Shown piece by piece: positions 17,149 to 26,920 of a DNA stretch of 64,000 bases. The position numbers and the translations under genes are program-made. Numbering within the stretch: position 1 is the first letter of the stretch; each line of letters starts with the position of its first letter. Under the pieces are notes generated by a model. It did no database searches. It was not told the origin of the DNA and saw only the letters and a program-made list of their open reading frames with translations. The stretch lies in the NCBI GenBank assembly GCA_902520695.1, contig CABYOT010000002.1, positions 143,544 through 207,543 on the forward strand, written 5' to 3'. Source of the stretch: an uncultured Pelagibacteraceae bacterium (GTDB lineage Bacteria; Pseudomonadota; Alphaproteobacteria; Pelagibacterales; Pelagibacteraceae).

Positions 17149-19889
17149 TGAGTAAGGAACATTTAAATTTGCCGAAAACTGCTTTTTCAATGAAAGCTAA
17201 TCTACCTAATAAAGAACCAGAATATTTGAAATTTTGGGATAAGATTAATTTATATGAAAAACTAAGATCTCAAAGCAAAGGCAAAGAAAAATTTGTTTTA
17301 CACGATGGACCCCCATATGCAAATGGAAATATTCACATGGGTACAGCATTAAATAAGATCCTAAAAGATATAATAATTAAATTTCATCAAATGGATGGTA
17401 AAGACTCAGTTTATGTACCTGGATGGGATTGTCACGGATTACCAATTGAGTGGAAAATTGAGGAACAATACAAAAAAAATAAAAAAAATAAAAATGATGT
17501 ACCTATTATTGAGTTTAGAAAAGAATGTAGAGATTTTGCAAGTAAATGGATTAATATCCATAAAAATCAATTTAAAAGATTAGGAGTAATTGGAGATTGG
17601 GAAAACTATTATTCAACTATGAGTTTCGATGCAGAAGCTCAAATCGTCAGAGAACTCGGAAAATTTTTAAAAGAGGGTAGTTTGTATAAGGGGTACAAAC
17701 CAGTTTTATGGTCAACAGTTGAAAAAACGGCTTTAGCAGATGCAGAAGTTGAATATCAAGATCATGTATCTGATACAATCTATGCAGCCTTCCAGGTAAA
17801 AAAATCCAATATCAATGAACTAATTGGTTCTAATGTCGTTATATGGACCACAACTCCATGGACAATACCAGCTAACAAGGCATTAGCTTATAACCAAAGT
17901 TTGAATTATGTTTTATGTGAGATCGATAACAAAGATATATTACAAAACGAAAAGATAGTTATTGCAAAAGAACTTTGGCCGTCTGTTGTAAAAGACACTC
18001 AATATAATATTAAGATATTAAAAGAATTTAAAGGCAAAGAATTTGATGGAACTATTTGTAGCCATCCATTTCATAAAATTGGCTATAACTATGACGTTCC
18101 CATGCTCGAGGCAAGATTTGTAACAACTGAACAAGGAACAGGAATTGTTCATTGCGCTCCAAGCCACGGACCTGATGATTTTAATTTGTGCATCAATAAT
18201 GGAATTAAAGCAATTGAAACTGTTGATGATGATGGAAGATATACAAAACATATTCCTTTATTTGAAGGAACTCACATTTTTAAAGCAAACAATATTGTTA
18301 TTGAAAAGCTTAAAGAACTTAAATGTCTTTTAAACAATGGCAAACTAACACATTCTTACCCACATTCTTGGAGGTCTAAAGCTCCTTTAGTTCATAGAGC
18401 TACACCCCAATGGTTTATTTCAATGGAAAGCCATAATCTGAGAGATAAAGCACTTAAAGCAATAAATGAAACCACTTTCTATCCTAATAAAGGAAAAGAG
18501 AGAATTAAAGCAATGATCGAGACTAGACCAGATTGGTGTGTCTCTAGACAGAGGGTGTGGGGAGTTCCACTTCCAATATTTATTTCAAAAAAAAATGGAG
18601 AAATTCTTATTGATGGGGAAGTTTTTGAGAATATTGCGAAAATTTATGAAAAAGAAGGTTCAGATTGTTGGTTTGAAGATAATTTTCAGAGACTTCTTGG
18701 AGATAAATATAAAGCAGAGGATTTTGATAAGACTAGTGATATTGTAGAAGTATGGTTTGACAGTGGATCAACTCATTCTTTTGTTTTAGAAAAGAGAGAA
18801 GATTTAAAATGGCCTGCATCAATGTATCTAGAGGGTTCGGATCAACATAGAGGATGGTTTCACTCTTCACTATTAGAGTCTTGTGGTACAAGAGGGAGAG
18901 CACCGTTTGAAAGTATTTTATCCCATGGTTTTGTTGTTGATGGAAAAGGACTAAAAATGTCTAAATCAACTGGAAATGTAATAGCTCCAGAAGATATTTT
19001 AAAAAAATATGGTGCTGATATACTTAGAATTTGGGTTGCCTCATCAAATTATGCTGAGGACTTAAGAATTGATTATTCAATTTTAGACCAGCACTCTGAA
19101 TCTTATAGAAAAATTAGAAATACTTTCAGATATCTTTTAGGAAATATACAAGACGAATATTCAAAAGTAAATTTTGAAAAAATTGAATTAAATAATATTC
19201 CTGAATTAGAAAAATATATGCTGCATAGATTGTATGTGATAGATGACAGATTTAATGAATACTTTAAATCCTATAATTTTCATAATTTATATAAAGAATT
19301 ATTAAATTTTTGTACAGTAGAACTTTCAGCATTTTATTTTGATATCAGAAAAGATCTTCTTTATTGTGATCCAAAAGACTCAAAAAAGCGTTCTGATTGT
19401 ATTTTGATACTAAAAGTAATTTTAGAATGCTTATTAAAATGGTTTGCACCTATCTTATCATTTACCACTGAGGAAATTTATCATTTAATTCATAAGGAAG
19501 ATAATAATGGAAGTATTCATTTACAAAAATTTGTTAAAATTCCAAATCAATGGAAAAATGAGGAATTAAATACTAAATGGGATAAACTTAAACTAATCAG
19601 AAACGAAGCAAACATTAGCATTGAAAGTAAAAGAGCTGATAAAATTATTGGTTCAAGTTTAGAGGCAAATATTGAAATCAAAATCAAAGATAAGGACATT
19701 TATAATTTGGCTCAGAACCATGATTTCTCTGAAATTTGCATAACATCCTCTGCTTCAATATCTAATGATAACAATTTGGAAAAAGAAATTGAGATCATTA
19801 GCTCAAAAGCTGTTGGGAATAAGTGCCCAGTTTGTTGGAAAATCAGAGAAAATATTTGCGAAAGAGATGGTAACTGTCATCTTTCATGA
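17148..19889 (+). CDS. ileS: Isoleucyl-tRNA synthetase
   Basis: 913 residues of class Ia synthetase. The ATP-binding HIGH box appears as HMGT (63-66) within GNIHMGTALNK; KMSKS is intact at about residue 602; WTTTPWTIPAN marks the editing domain; WDCHGLPIE is also conserved. The C-terminus has a zinc-type Cys set (KCPVCW...CERDGNC). The enzyme charges tRNA-Ile in the cytoplasm. It overlaps lspA by 4 nt. The HMGT form is unusual compared with textbook HIGH but the rest of the fold is complete. Confidence 0.98.
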   Translation: MSKEHLNLPKTAFSMKANLPNKEPEYLKFWDKINLYEKLRSQSKGKEKFVLHDGPPYANGNIHMGTALNKILKDIIIKFHQMDGKDSVYVPGWDCHGLPIEWKIEEQYKKNKKNKNDVPIIEFRKECRDFASKWINIHKNQFKRLGVIGDWENYYSTMSFDAEAQIVRELGKFLKEGSLYKGYKPVLWSTVEKTALADAEVEYQDHVSDTIYAAFQVKKSNINELIGSNVVIWTTTPWTIPANKALAYNQSLNYVLCEIDNKDILQNEKIVIAKELWPSVVKDTQYNIKILKEFKGKEFDGTICSHPFHKIGYNYDVPMLEARFVTTEQGTGIVHCAPSHGPDDFNLCINNGIKAIETVDDDGRYTKHIPLFEGTHIFKANNIVIEKLKELKCLLNNGKLTHSYPHSWRSKAPLVHRATPQWFISMESHNLRDKALKAINETTFYPNKGKERIKAMIETRPDWCVSRQRVWGVPLPIFISKKNGEILIDGEVFENIAKIYEKEGSDCWFEDNFQRLLGDKYKAEDFDKTSDIVEVWFDSGSTHSFVLEKREDLKWPASMYLEGSDQHRGWFHSSLLESCGTRGRAPFESILSHGFVVDGKGLKMSKSTGNVIAPEDILKKYGADILRIWVASSNYAEDLRIDYSILDQHSESYRKIRNTFRYLLGNIQDEYSKVNFEKIELNNIPELEKYMLHRLYVIDDRFNEYFKSYNFHNLYKELLNFCTVELSAFYFDIRKDLLYCDPKDSKKRSDCILILKVILECLLKWFAPILSFTTEEIYHLIHKEDNNGSIHLQKFVKIPNQWKNEELNTKWDKLKLIRNEANISIESKRADKIIGSSLEANIEIKIKDKDIYNLAQNHDFSEICITSSASISNDNNLEKEIEIISSKAVGNKCPVCWKIRENICERDGNCHLS

Positions 19890-20377
19890 AAAGTGAAAAT
19901 ATAAAAAAAATAATAATAAGTATTTTTATTTTATTATGCATTTTCTTATTAGATAGAATATCAAAAATACTTATTTTGAACATACTAGAGGAAACTGGAC
20001 GAGTAGATATTTACATAAACTCATTTTTAAATTTTTATTTAGTTTGGAATAAAGGAATAGGGTTTGGCTTATTTTCCTCAGATCAAGATTTTTTTTATAA
20101 TGTTGTCACTATTTTAATTATTCTAATTAATTTTGTGATTATTTATCTCTTATTTAAGGAAAAAGGACTAAAGTATTATTTTTTAATTATTATTTTAGGA
20201 GGCTCATTAGGTAATCTATTTGATAGAATATATTATAGAGCTGTCCCGGACTTTTTTGATCTAAATTATAACGGATATCATTGGTTTATTTTCAATGTTG
20301 CCGACATATTTATAACAATAGGAATTATTTTGCTTATTTTGGCTGAATTAATAAGTTATAAAAAAGTAAATGAATAA
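19886..20377 (+). CDS. lspA: Lipoprotein signal peptidase (signal peptidase II)
   Basis: 163 residues with four hydrophobic helices. The two catalytic aspartates are recognisable in GGSLGNLFDRI and FNVADIFITIGI, and VWNKGIGFGLF corresponds to the conserved N-terminal loop. The aspartic protease cuts prolipoproteins before the lipid-modified cysteine in the inner membrane. It overlaps both ileS (4 nt) and the following lipoprotein gene (8 nt). Confidence 0.97.
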   Translation: MKSENIKKIIISIFILLCIFLLDRISKILILNILEETGRVDIYINSFLNFYLVWNKGIGFGLFSSDQDFFYNVVTILIILINFVIIYLLFKEKGLKYYFLIIILGGSLGNLFDRIYYRAVPDFFDLNYNGYHWFIFNVADIFITIGIILLILAELISYKKVNE

Positions 20378-20693
20378 ATTCTTTAAAATTTTTAAGTTAT
20401 TATTCCTCTTATTGTTTTTATATTCGTGTGGTTCTGTTGGGGAAGCTTTGCAAGGAAAAAAAAGATCAGATCAAGGAGATGAATTTTTAATTGATAAAAA
20501 AAATCCATTAACTATGCCTCCAGATTTTGATAAATTACCAAAACCAGGTGAAGCTAACATAAAATCTATTAAAGATATTGAAAACGATCAATCTGATATA
20601 AAAAATTTACTTAAGAATAATGATGACGAAAACGTCTCAAATTCAGATGAATCGACATCTGTTGAAAGCTCCATATTGAAAAAAATTAAATAA
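20370..20693 (+). CDS. DUF3035-type small lipoprotein
   Basis: 107 residues. A signal peptide ends in a lipobox with Cys20 (LYSCGS), making it a likely substrate of the adjacent LspA. The mature part has DEFLIDKKNPLTMPPDFDKLPKPG, the typical core of DUF3035 (alphaproteobacterial envelope lipoproteins), followed by an acidic, probably disordered tail. Function is unknown. Overlaps lspA by 8 nt, and pgi follows after 3 nt. Confidence 0.8.
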   Translation: MNKFFKIFKLLFLLLFLYSCGSVGEALQGKKRSDQGDEFLIDKKNPLTMPPDFDKLPKPGEANIKSIKDIENDQSDIKNLLKNNDDENVSNSDESTSVESSILKKIK

Positions 20694-20696
20694 AAA

Positions 20697-21866
20697 ATGT
20701 TTTCAAGAAACATAATATTTAAAAATTTCCATTTTAAAAGAAATATTAATGATATAAAAAAAATAAATAAGATTTTAAAAAAAGAATTAATATTAAGTTC
20801 TTCTTTACTTAATTCATTTACTAACAATTATAAATATAGTTTTAAAAAAAATATTATTAAGAAATATAAAAATTATAAAAATATCAATTTAATTGGTATG
20901 GGTGGATCAATATTAGGTACAGAGGCAATTCATGATTTTTTAAAATTTAAAATTAAAAAAAAAATAAGATTTTTTAATAATCTAAATAATCAAATTAAAC
21001 TTGAACCAACTAGTAAATCTATAAATATAATAATTTCTAAATCAGGAAATACACTTGAAACAGTATCAAATTTAAATTTAATTCTAAAGTCTCAAAAAAA
21101 AAATAAAAATATAGTAATTACTGAGTATAAATTAAGTTTTTTAAAATCACTAGCAAAAAAACTAAAAGCAGAAATAATTGAACATAAAAATTATATTGGT
21201 GGAAGGTATTCTGTATTGTCCGAAGTAGGCATGTTGCCTGCTCAATTATTAGGATTGAACGAGGCAAAATTTAAAAGATTAAATAATCTAATTAAAAATA
21301 AATTTTTCTTAAACTCATTAGTTAATAATGTAAGTTTTATGTCAAAATGTATCTCAGAAGGAAAGAAAAATTCTGTTATTTTAAATTATGATGAAGACTC
21401 AGAAAACTTATTTAAATGGTATCAGCAATTAACAGCTGAGAGTTTAGGTAAAAAAAATAAAGGTGTTTTTCCAATAATATCATCTATGCCAAAAGATAAT
21501 CATAGTTTACTGCAGTTATACTTAGATGGACCTAAAAATAACTTTTTCACATTTTTTGGAGTTTTAAATGAAAAAACAAATAAACTAGACAATAGTAATT
21601 TATTCGGTAAATTTTCAAATTTAAAAAATAAAAGCTTAATTCAAATCGCTCAAGCCCAAAGACACGCAACTCAAGCAGTTTTCAGAAAAAAAAAAATACC
21701 ATTTAGAAGTTTTGAAGTTCTGAAAAGAAATGAAGAAACTATAGGAGAACTTTTCTCTTTTTTTGTATTAGAAACAATTTTACTTGCAAGAGTAATGAAG
21801 GTAGATCCTTTTGATCAACCATCAGTTGAATTGATAAAAACTGAAACATCAAAAATACTTAATTGA
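20697..21866 (+). CDS. pgi: Glucose-6-phosphate isomerase (short form)
   Basis: 389 residues, much shorter than the 549 of E. coli but with the main PGI features: IGMGGSILG near 65, ISKSGNTLET near 120, the ENLFKWYQQLTAESLGK segment, and the C-terminal DPFDQPSVELIKTE. It interconverts glucose-6-P and fructose-6-P in the cytoplasm. It is extremely Lys/Asn-rich, in line with the base composition. The 3' end overlaps rsmD by 8 nt. Confidence 0.9.
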   Translation: MFSRNIIFKNFHFKRNINDIKKINKILKKELILSSSLLNSFTNNYKYSFKKNIIKKYKNYKNINLIGMGGSILGTEAIHDFLKFKIKKKIRFFNNLNNQIKLEPTSKSINIIISKSGNTLETVSNLNLILKSQKKNKNIVITEYKLSFLKSLAKKLKAEIIEHKNYIGGRYSVLSEVGMLPAQLLGLNEAKFKRLNNLIKNKFFLNSLVNNVSFMSKCISEGKKNSVILNYDEDSENLFKWYQQLTAESLGKKNKGVFPIISSMPKDNHSLLQLYLDGPKNNFFTFFGVLNEKTNKLDNSNLFGKFSNLKNKSLIQIAQAQRHATQAVFRKKKIPFRSFEVLKRNEETIGELFSFFVLETILLARVMKVDPFDQPSVELIKTETSKILN

Positions 21867-22425
21867 TTAACTTACAAAAAAATATTTTTGATAAGCCATA
21901 ATTTTTTTCTTCTATAATATTTAGATATTTAGAAATTTTATCATCCGATTTTTTATTTCTGTGAATAATTAATATAGAATTTACATCTACAATTTTAAGT
22001 TTCTTAATTTGATCTATTAAACTTTTCATTTCTTTATCCTTAAAAGGAGGGTCTAAAAAAATTATATCAAATATCCTACTTTCTAGGTTTGAGTCTTCCA
22101 AATTATAAGCACTAGAATTATATACTTTACTTTTATTTTCTAATTTAAGGGTAAAGATATTCTGTTTTAGAATTTTTAACGAGTTATGGTAATTTTCAAA
22201 AAATATTACCTCTGCCGCTCCTCTGGACAAACACTCAATTCCAAATGATCCAGTTCCAGAAAATAAATCTAAGACTTTTGAATTATGTACTTTTGCAGAT
22301 ATTTTGTTTGAATGATCTAAAATATTAAAAATCGACTCCCTTACTATATCTTTCAACGGTCTAGTTGATTTGTCTAATGGATCTAATAATTTTTTTCCTT
22401 TTAATTCTCCTGAAATAACTCTCAT
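21859..22425 (-). CDS. rsmD: 16S rRNA (guanine966-N2)-methyltransferase
   Basis: 188 residues. MRVISGELKGKKL is the standard start, the SAM site is VLDLFSGTGSFGIECLSRGA, and the catalytic IIFLDPPF (DPPF motif of N2-guanine methyltransferases) is near residue 120. It methylates G966 of 16S rRNA during 30S assembly. Overlaps purD by 4 nt. Confidence 0.93.
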   Translation of the reverse strand: MRVISGELKGKKLLDPLDKSTRPLKDIVRESIFNILDHSNKISAKVHNSKVLDLFSGTGSFGIECLSRGAAEVIFFENYHNSLKILKQNIFTLKLENKSKVYNSSAYNLEDSNLESRIFDIIFLDPPFKDKEMKSLIDQIKKLKIVDVNSILIIHRNKKSDDKISKYLNIIEEKNYGLSKIFFCKLIN

Positions 22426-23687
22426 TTATCTATTATTCTAAAACCAATATCTTTTCTATAAAAACCATTTTCCCATCCTAAATTTTCAATTTCTTTAATC
22501 ACTGACTCTCTCGATTTCTTTAAATCTTCAGAAATATTTACAAAGTTAAGCACACGTCCTCCTGTTGCATAAACTTTGTTATCAATCGACTCAGTACCAG
22601 CATGATAAATAAAAGTACTATTATTCTTTGTAATTTTTTGTAAGTGAGGAATTTCTAAATTTTTTTTATACGTATCCGGATATCCATTAGAGCACAGCAC
22701 GATGCACAGACTTTTTTTATTTTTCCACCTTATTGTTTGATTTTCTAAGTTTCCTTCACAGCAGGATAGCATTAATTCTAATAAGTCTGAGTTTAATAAT
22801 GGTAAAATTGTTTGACATTCTGGATCTCCCATTCTCACATTATATTCAACTAGGTATGGATTATTCTCTTTAATCATGAGACCGACATACAAAAAACCCT
22901 CATATGTTTCTCCCATTTCCTTAATTGCTTTAAAAGTTGGTTTTATAACACTTTCTATAATCTTTAAGTCCAAATCTTTATTTATAAGCCCTGAAGGTGA
23001 ATATGCCCCCATACCACCAGTATTTTTACCCTTGTCGCCTTCACTAACTCTTTTATGGTCTTGAGCAGTGTTAAATTTTTTAAATATTTTTCCATCAGAT
23101 ATTACAAAGTAGCTCATCTCTTCACCTTTTAGGAATTCCTCAATAAGAACTTGATTGGCCCTACCAAATTTTCCATTAAAAATTTCATCTACAGCATTTT
23201 TTGCACTATCTGTATCTTCGCAAATATAAACACCTTTACCTGCCGCTAAACCATCTGCTTTAACAACAATAGGCTTATTTGCTTTTTCCAAATACTTGTG
23301 TGCATCTTTAATAGAGTTAAAAACACCAAATTGAGCAGTTGGAATTTTATATTTTTCACATATTTTTTTTGTAAATATTTTAGAACCCTCAAGTTGTGAG
23401 GAAATTTTATTAGGTCCAAATACTTTTATTCCTTTATTTCTAAGAAAGTCGACGACTCCATCAACAAGAGGTTTCTCTGGCCCTACTATTACCAAATCTA
23501 TTTTATATTCATCAACAAAATTCCCTAATTTATCAAAATCATAAATATCGATTTTTACATTCTCAGCAATAAATTTAGTTCCAGCATTACCTGGTAAACA
23601 ATATAATTTTTTAAGTTTTGGAGACTTTGATATTTGATCTGCTATAGCATGTTCTCTCCCGCCATTCCCAAGAATTGCAATTTTCAT
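22422..23687 (-). CDS. purD: Phosphoribosylamine-glycine ligase (GAR synthetase)
   Basis: 421 residues from the ATG at 23687 (KIAILGNGGREHAIA). An upstream in-frame start at 23792 would add 35 residues that are not part of the family and would overlap the divergent DUF2093 gene. The ATP-grasp domain holds PIVVKADGLAAGKGVYIC and VEYNVRMGDPECQ (Mg-binding). The enzyme joins phosphoribosylamine and glycine in step 2 of purine synthesis. Four-nt overlap with rsmD. Confidence 0.97.
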   Translation of the reverse strand: MKIAILGNGGREHAIADQISKSPKLKKLYCLPGNAGTKFIAENVKIDIYDFDKLGNFVDEYKIDLVIVGPEKPLVDGVVDFLRNKGIKVFGPNKISSQLEGSKIFTKKICEKYKIPTAQFGVFNSIKDAHKYLEKANKPIVVKADGLAAGKGVYICEDTDSAKNAVDEIFNGKFGRANQVLIEEFLKGEEMSYFVISDGKIFKKFNTAQDHKRVSEGDKGKNTGGMGAYSPSGLINKDLDLKIIESVIKPTFKAIKEMGETYEGFLYVGLMIKENNPYLVEYNVRMGDPECQTILPLLNSDLLELMLSCCEGNLENQTIRWKNKKSLCIVLCSNGYPDTYKKNLEIPHLQKITKNNSTFIYHAGTESIDNKVYATGGRVLNFVNISEDLKKSRESVIKEIENLGWENGFYRKDIGFRIIDK

Positions 23688-23713
23688 ATATTCAAATATA
23701 TATCCTATAAACC

Positions 23714-23896
23714 ATGAACAAGTTAGCAAAATTAAAATATCTTCCAAATAACTTTGAAATAATGGAAGAGGGTGATCATGTGGTATGTGCAATTTCAGGA
23801 AAAAAAATTCCTTTAGAAAAATTGAATTATTGGAATGTTGACGAACAAGAAGCTTATTTTTCTTATGTTGAGGCTTCAGTAAAAAAGGAAAAATAA
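23714..23896 (+). CDS. DUF2093 small protein
   Basis: 60 residues: KLKYLPNNFEIMEEGDHVVC followed by a GKKIPLEKLNYWNVDEQEAY segment, which matches the compact conserved core of DUF2093, a family of about 60-80 residues found in alphaproteobacteria. The Cys and the central 'isgk.ip...l.yw.' pattern hint at a small zinc-ribbon-like or beta fold, but no function is known. It lies 26 bp from the divergent purD start and converges on lpxL with a 13-bp gap. Confidence 0.8.
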   Translation: MNKLAKLKYLPNNFEIMEEGDHVVCAISGKKIPLEKLNYWNVDEQEAYFSYVEASVKKEK

Positions 23897-23909
23897 CTAA
23901 ATTTTATAT

Positions 23910-24770
23910 TTATTTTCTCCACCTATCGTGCGTCCAAATCCATTGATCTGGATTTTTTAGTATCATTTTTTCTAATATTTTATTTAAATGTACAGAAATT
24001 TCTTCATTAGATTTTTCTGAATTTATTACAATTGGTTGTGAAACGTACATTTTGAAATAATATTTTTTAGTTCTCTCTATATAAATTGGAACCAAATCGC
24101 ACTTATATTTCTTTATAATCTGAGCAGGTATTGTTGTAGTAGAAGCCAGATCTCCAAAAAAATTTATTTTAATTCCTTCAGTGACTCTCTGATCAATCAT
24201 TAATGCAATTGAGTTACCTTTTTTAAGATTTTCCAATATTTGTCTAGTTCCTGTCCTTCCTTTTTTTATTTGATTCCTACAAATATAATTTTTTCTAATA
24301 TGTTCCATGTCTTTATTTAAGAAAATATTATTTAAAGGTCTATATATTGCAGCTAAATTAATCTTTGACTTTTCTATTTGCATAGCCATCAATTCAAAAT
24401 TGTTAAAATGTCCTGAAATGAATACTACAGGTTTATTTTTTTTTTTTATATTCTCCAAATTATCAATCCCATCAATTTCAATATAGTTTGACAGATTATT
24501 ATTTCTAAAATCTTTTAAAAATGGATATTCTGCTAAAATTCTTCCATAATTTCCTAACACATTTTTCGCAAATTTATTTTCAGAAATATTAATTGAAATT
24601 TTAGACTTTTTTAGATTTTCGATTATAGATGTTTTTTTTCTAAAAATATTACCAAAAGTTTTACCAATATAAAAACCCAAATTTGATGAAAATCTATATC
24701 CAAGTAATTGACAGATTATAAAAAATAATTTTATTACAATAAATTCAAGAAAATATATTATTCTTTTCAT
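23910..24770 (-). CDS. lpxL: Lipid A late acyltransferase (LpxL/HtrB family)
   Basis: 286 residues. An N-terminal membrane helix (about 1-25) anchors the protein; the catalytic H-x4-E box is in FISGHFNNFELM, and IDQRV with the later WIWTHDRW match conserved LPLAT regions. It adds a secondary acyl chain (laurate or myristate) to Kdo2-lipid IVA on the inner face of the inner membrane. Last gene of the run ubiA-msbA-waaA-lpxK-lpxL; overlaps lpxK by 4 nt. LpxL versus LpxM cannot be separated by eye. Confidence 0.88.
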   Translation of the reverse strand: MKRIIYFLEFIVIKLFFIICQLLGYRFSSNLGFYIGKTFGNIFRKKTSIIENLKKSKISINISENKFAKNVLGNYGRILAEYPFLKDFRNNNLSNYIEIDGIDNLENIKKKNKPVVFISGHFNNFELMAMQIEKSKINLAAIYRPLNNIFLNKDMEHIRKNYICRNQIKKGRTGTRQILENLKKGNSIALMIDQRVTEGIKINFFGDLASTTTIPAQIIKKYKCDLVPIYIERTKKYYFKMYVSQPIVINSEKSNEEISVHLNKILEKMILKNPDQWIWTHDRWRK

Positions 24771-25687
24771 AACCTTTCCTTAAGAAATTTTGTAAATTTA
24801 TTAAGATTTTTTATTTTTAGCTTTATTTTTAAATAATGAATATTTTTTCTATTTCTTATACTTAATCTTTTATAATCTTTTTCTGTTGTTATAATTTCTA
24901 ATCTATTATCAAATCCAATTTTTTTGATGTCATCAATTTCTTGATTTTTAAAATTATGATGATCAGGAAATATAAATTTTTTTGATATATTAAATTTATA
25001 TTTTTTAAGTGTATATTCAAATTCTTGTGGATTCCCTATGCCACAGAAATAAAGATATTTCTTTTTTTTGTTAAATTTTTCAACATTAATTGGAATATAT
25101 TTTGAGTAAAAAATATGATTATTAAATTTTTTTAGAATTGAAAAAAGATTTTTGTTATTTTTTTCACCATTCAAAAAAATTGCATTGTAATTCCTCAGTG
25201 TTGATAAATTTTCTCTTAAAGGACCTGCTGGTATTAATAGTCCATTTCCAACGCCATAACTTGAATTAAAACATGCAATAGAAATATCATATTTTATAGT
25301 TTTATCTTGTAAACCATCATCTAAAATAGCCAAATTAAATTTTGTTGAACTTTCCGCTTTAATCAAACTTATTTTCCTATCAGAATCGCTAAAAACATTT
25401 CCATTAGCTTTAAGTAGTTCCCTCTCATCAAATTGGTTAATATATTTCTTTTTGATAAATACCGGTTTGAATTTTTTTTTTAAAATATTACTTATCTCAA
25501 TACTAAGAGACGTTTTTCCTGTTCCACCCACGTAAATATTTCCAATACATATTGTCTTAATTTTATAATTTTTTTTTATTAAAAAATTTTTAAAAAAATT
25601 TATACTAAAAATAATTATTGAAAAAGGGATTAAAGACAATGAAATTAGATTTTTATTATTCCAAAATAGTGGTTTTCTTATCTTCAT
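24767..25687 (-). CDS. lpxK: Tetraacyldisaccharide 4'-kinase
   Basis: 306 residues. P-loop IGNIYVGGTGKTSLSIEI near residue 55, AILDDGLQD (Walker-B-like, about 118) and the PAGPLRE segment identify LpxK, which phosphorylates the 4' position of the lipid A disaccharide at the inner membrane. An N-terminal hydrophobic helix is present. It abuts waaA (1 bp gap) and overlaps lpxL by 4 nt. Confidence 0.95.
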   Translation of the reverse strand: MKIRKPLFWNNKNLISLSLIPFSIIIFSINFFKNFLIKKNYKIKTICIGNIYVGGTGKTSLSIEISNILKKKFKPVFIKKKYINQFDERELLKANGNVFSDSDRKISLIKAESSTKFNLAILDDGLQDKTIKYDISIACFNSSYGVGNGLLIPAGPLRENLSTLRNYNAIFLNGEKNNKNLFSILKKFNNHIFYSKYIPINVEKFNKKKKYLYFCGIGNPQEFEYTLKKYKFNISKKFIFPDHHNFKNQEIDDIKKIGFDNRLEIITTEKDYKRLSIRNRKNIHYLKIKLKIKNLNKFTKFLKERL

Positions 25688-26920
25688 TTAGATAAATCTC
25701 TTAATCTCTAATATATTTTTATTTATTATTTTATCGCCTAACAAATTTAATTTCCTATTGATCATTCTATTTCCTGAATAATCAAATTTTTTAAGAAAAA
25801 GTTTTTTTACATTTTTTGAAGAATTTATCTTAGTTGCAATTTTCAAATTTTCTAATATCTGATATATTTCTTTAAAATTTTCAACGTGAGGACCTGTAAA
25901 AATATAATTACCTTCTCTTGCAGGCTCTAGTGGATTTTGGCCTCCATGCATTATTAAAGATCCTCCTACAAATGTTATTTTCGATATTGAGTAGAATTTA
26001 GAGCTATCGCCATATGTATCAACAATATATATATCTGTATTTTTATTTAATTTTTTAGAAATTGTGTGTAATTCAGAATTTAAACCAATACTGTCTAGCT
26101 CTTTTACAATTTCTTTTTTTCTATTTATATGTCTTGGTATTATTATTGTTACTAAATTTTTAATCTTTTTTTTTAATTCTTTATGAAGTTTGCCTATAAA
26201 TAACTCTTCTGTTCTATGTGTACTTGCAGCACACAAAATAGTTTTTTTAAAAAATTTCTTTTTCAAATTATTATTATTACTTTTGTGAGAAATCCTGGAA
26301 AATTTGAGATTTCCAATTTCCCTAACATTTTTTACTCCAAGCAATCTTAAATATTTATTTGAAGCCTTATTTTGTGGTAACGCAACAGTTATTTTTTCAA
26401 ATATGTTTCTTGAAAATTTAGGAAAATAATTCCATCTACGAAAAGTTTTTTTTGTAATTCTTCCATTTAGAAGTATTAACGGGACTCTAGCTTTGTATAA
26501 GTTGTTAATCATATTAGGCCAAACCTCAGAGTCTATGAATATTGCGAGTTTTGGTTTCCAATATTCTATAAATAACCTTGTTAAAATATTTAAATCATAA
26601 GGATAATATTGATGAATAGTTTTTCTAAACTTATATTTAGACAATATAGATGTTGAACTTACTGTGGTCGTGGTAACTAATATTTTCTTTATATTTTTGT
26701 CTTTTTCAAATTTTTTCAAGATAGGTATTATAGTTAAAATTTCTCCTACACTTGCACCATGAAACCATATTGTACAATCTGATAGACTCTTTTTTGAGAA
26801 TAAACAAAATTTTTCTTTAAATCTGATTTTATCCTCTTTTCCTAAAAATATTCTGATTATTAAGATTATTGGTGAAATTAATAATATTATTAATAAAAAA
26901 ATATTATAAATAAAAAACAT
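25688..26920 (-). CDS. waaA: 3-deoxy-D-manno-octulosonic acid (Kdo) transferase
   Basis: 410 residues. N-terminal membrane anchor (about 1-25), then WFHGASVGEILTIIPIL, the conserved WaaA acceptor-domain motif. IFIDSEVWPNMI and the C-terminal FVGGSLIMHGGQNPLEPARE (CMP-Kdo site) are diagnostic. It adds Kdo to lipid IVA. Shares one base with msbA at 26920, so translation is probably coupled. Confidence 0.96.
   Translation of the reverse strand: MFFIYNIFLLIILLISPIILIIRIFLGKEDKIRFKEKFCLFSKKSLSDCTIWFHGASVGEILTIIPILKKFEKDKNIKKILVTTTTVSSTSILSKYKFRKTIHQYYPYDLNILTRLFIEYWKPKLAIFIDSEVWPNMINNLYKARVPLILLNGRITKKTFRRWNYFPKFSRNIFEKITVALPQNKASNKYLRLLGVKNVREIGNLKFSRISHKSNNNNLKKKFFKKTILCAASTHRTEELFIGKLHKELKKKIKNLVTIIIPRHINRKKEIVKELDSIGLNSELHTISKKLNKNTDIYIVDTYGDSSKFYSISKITFVGGSLIMHGGQNPLEPAREGNYIFTGPHVENFKEIYQILENLKIATKINSSKNVKKLFLKKFDYSGNRMINRKLNLLGDKIINKNILEIKRFI

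Noticed and set aside
22422..23792. Longer purD start at 23792
   Set aside because: Adds 35 unrelated residues and overlaps the divergent DUF2093 gene; the ATG at 23687 fits the family start.
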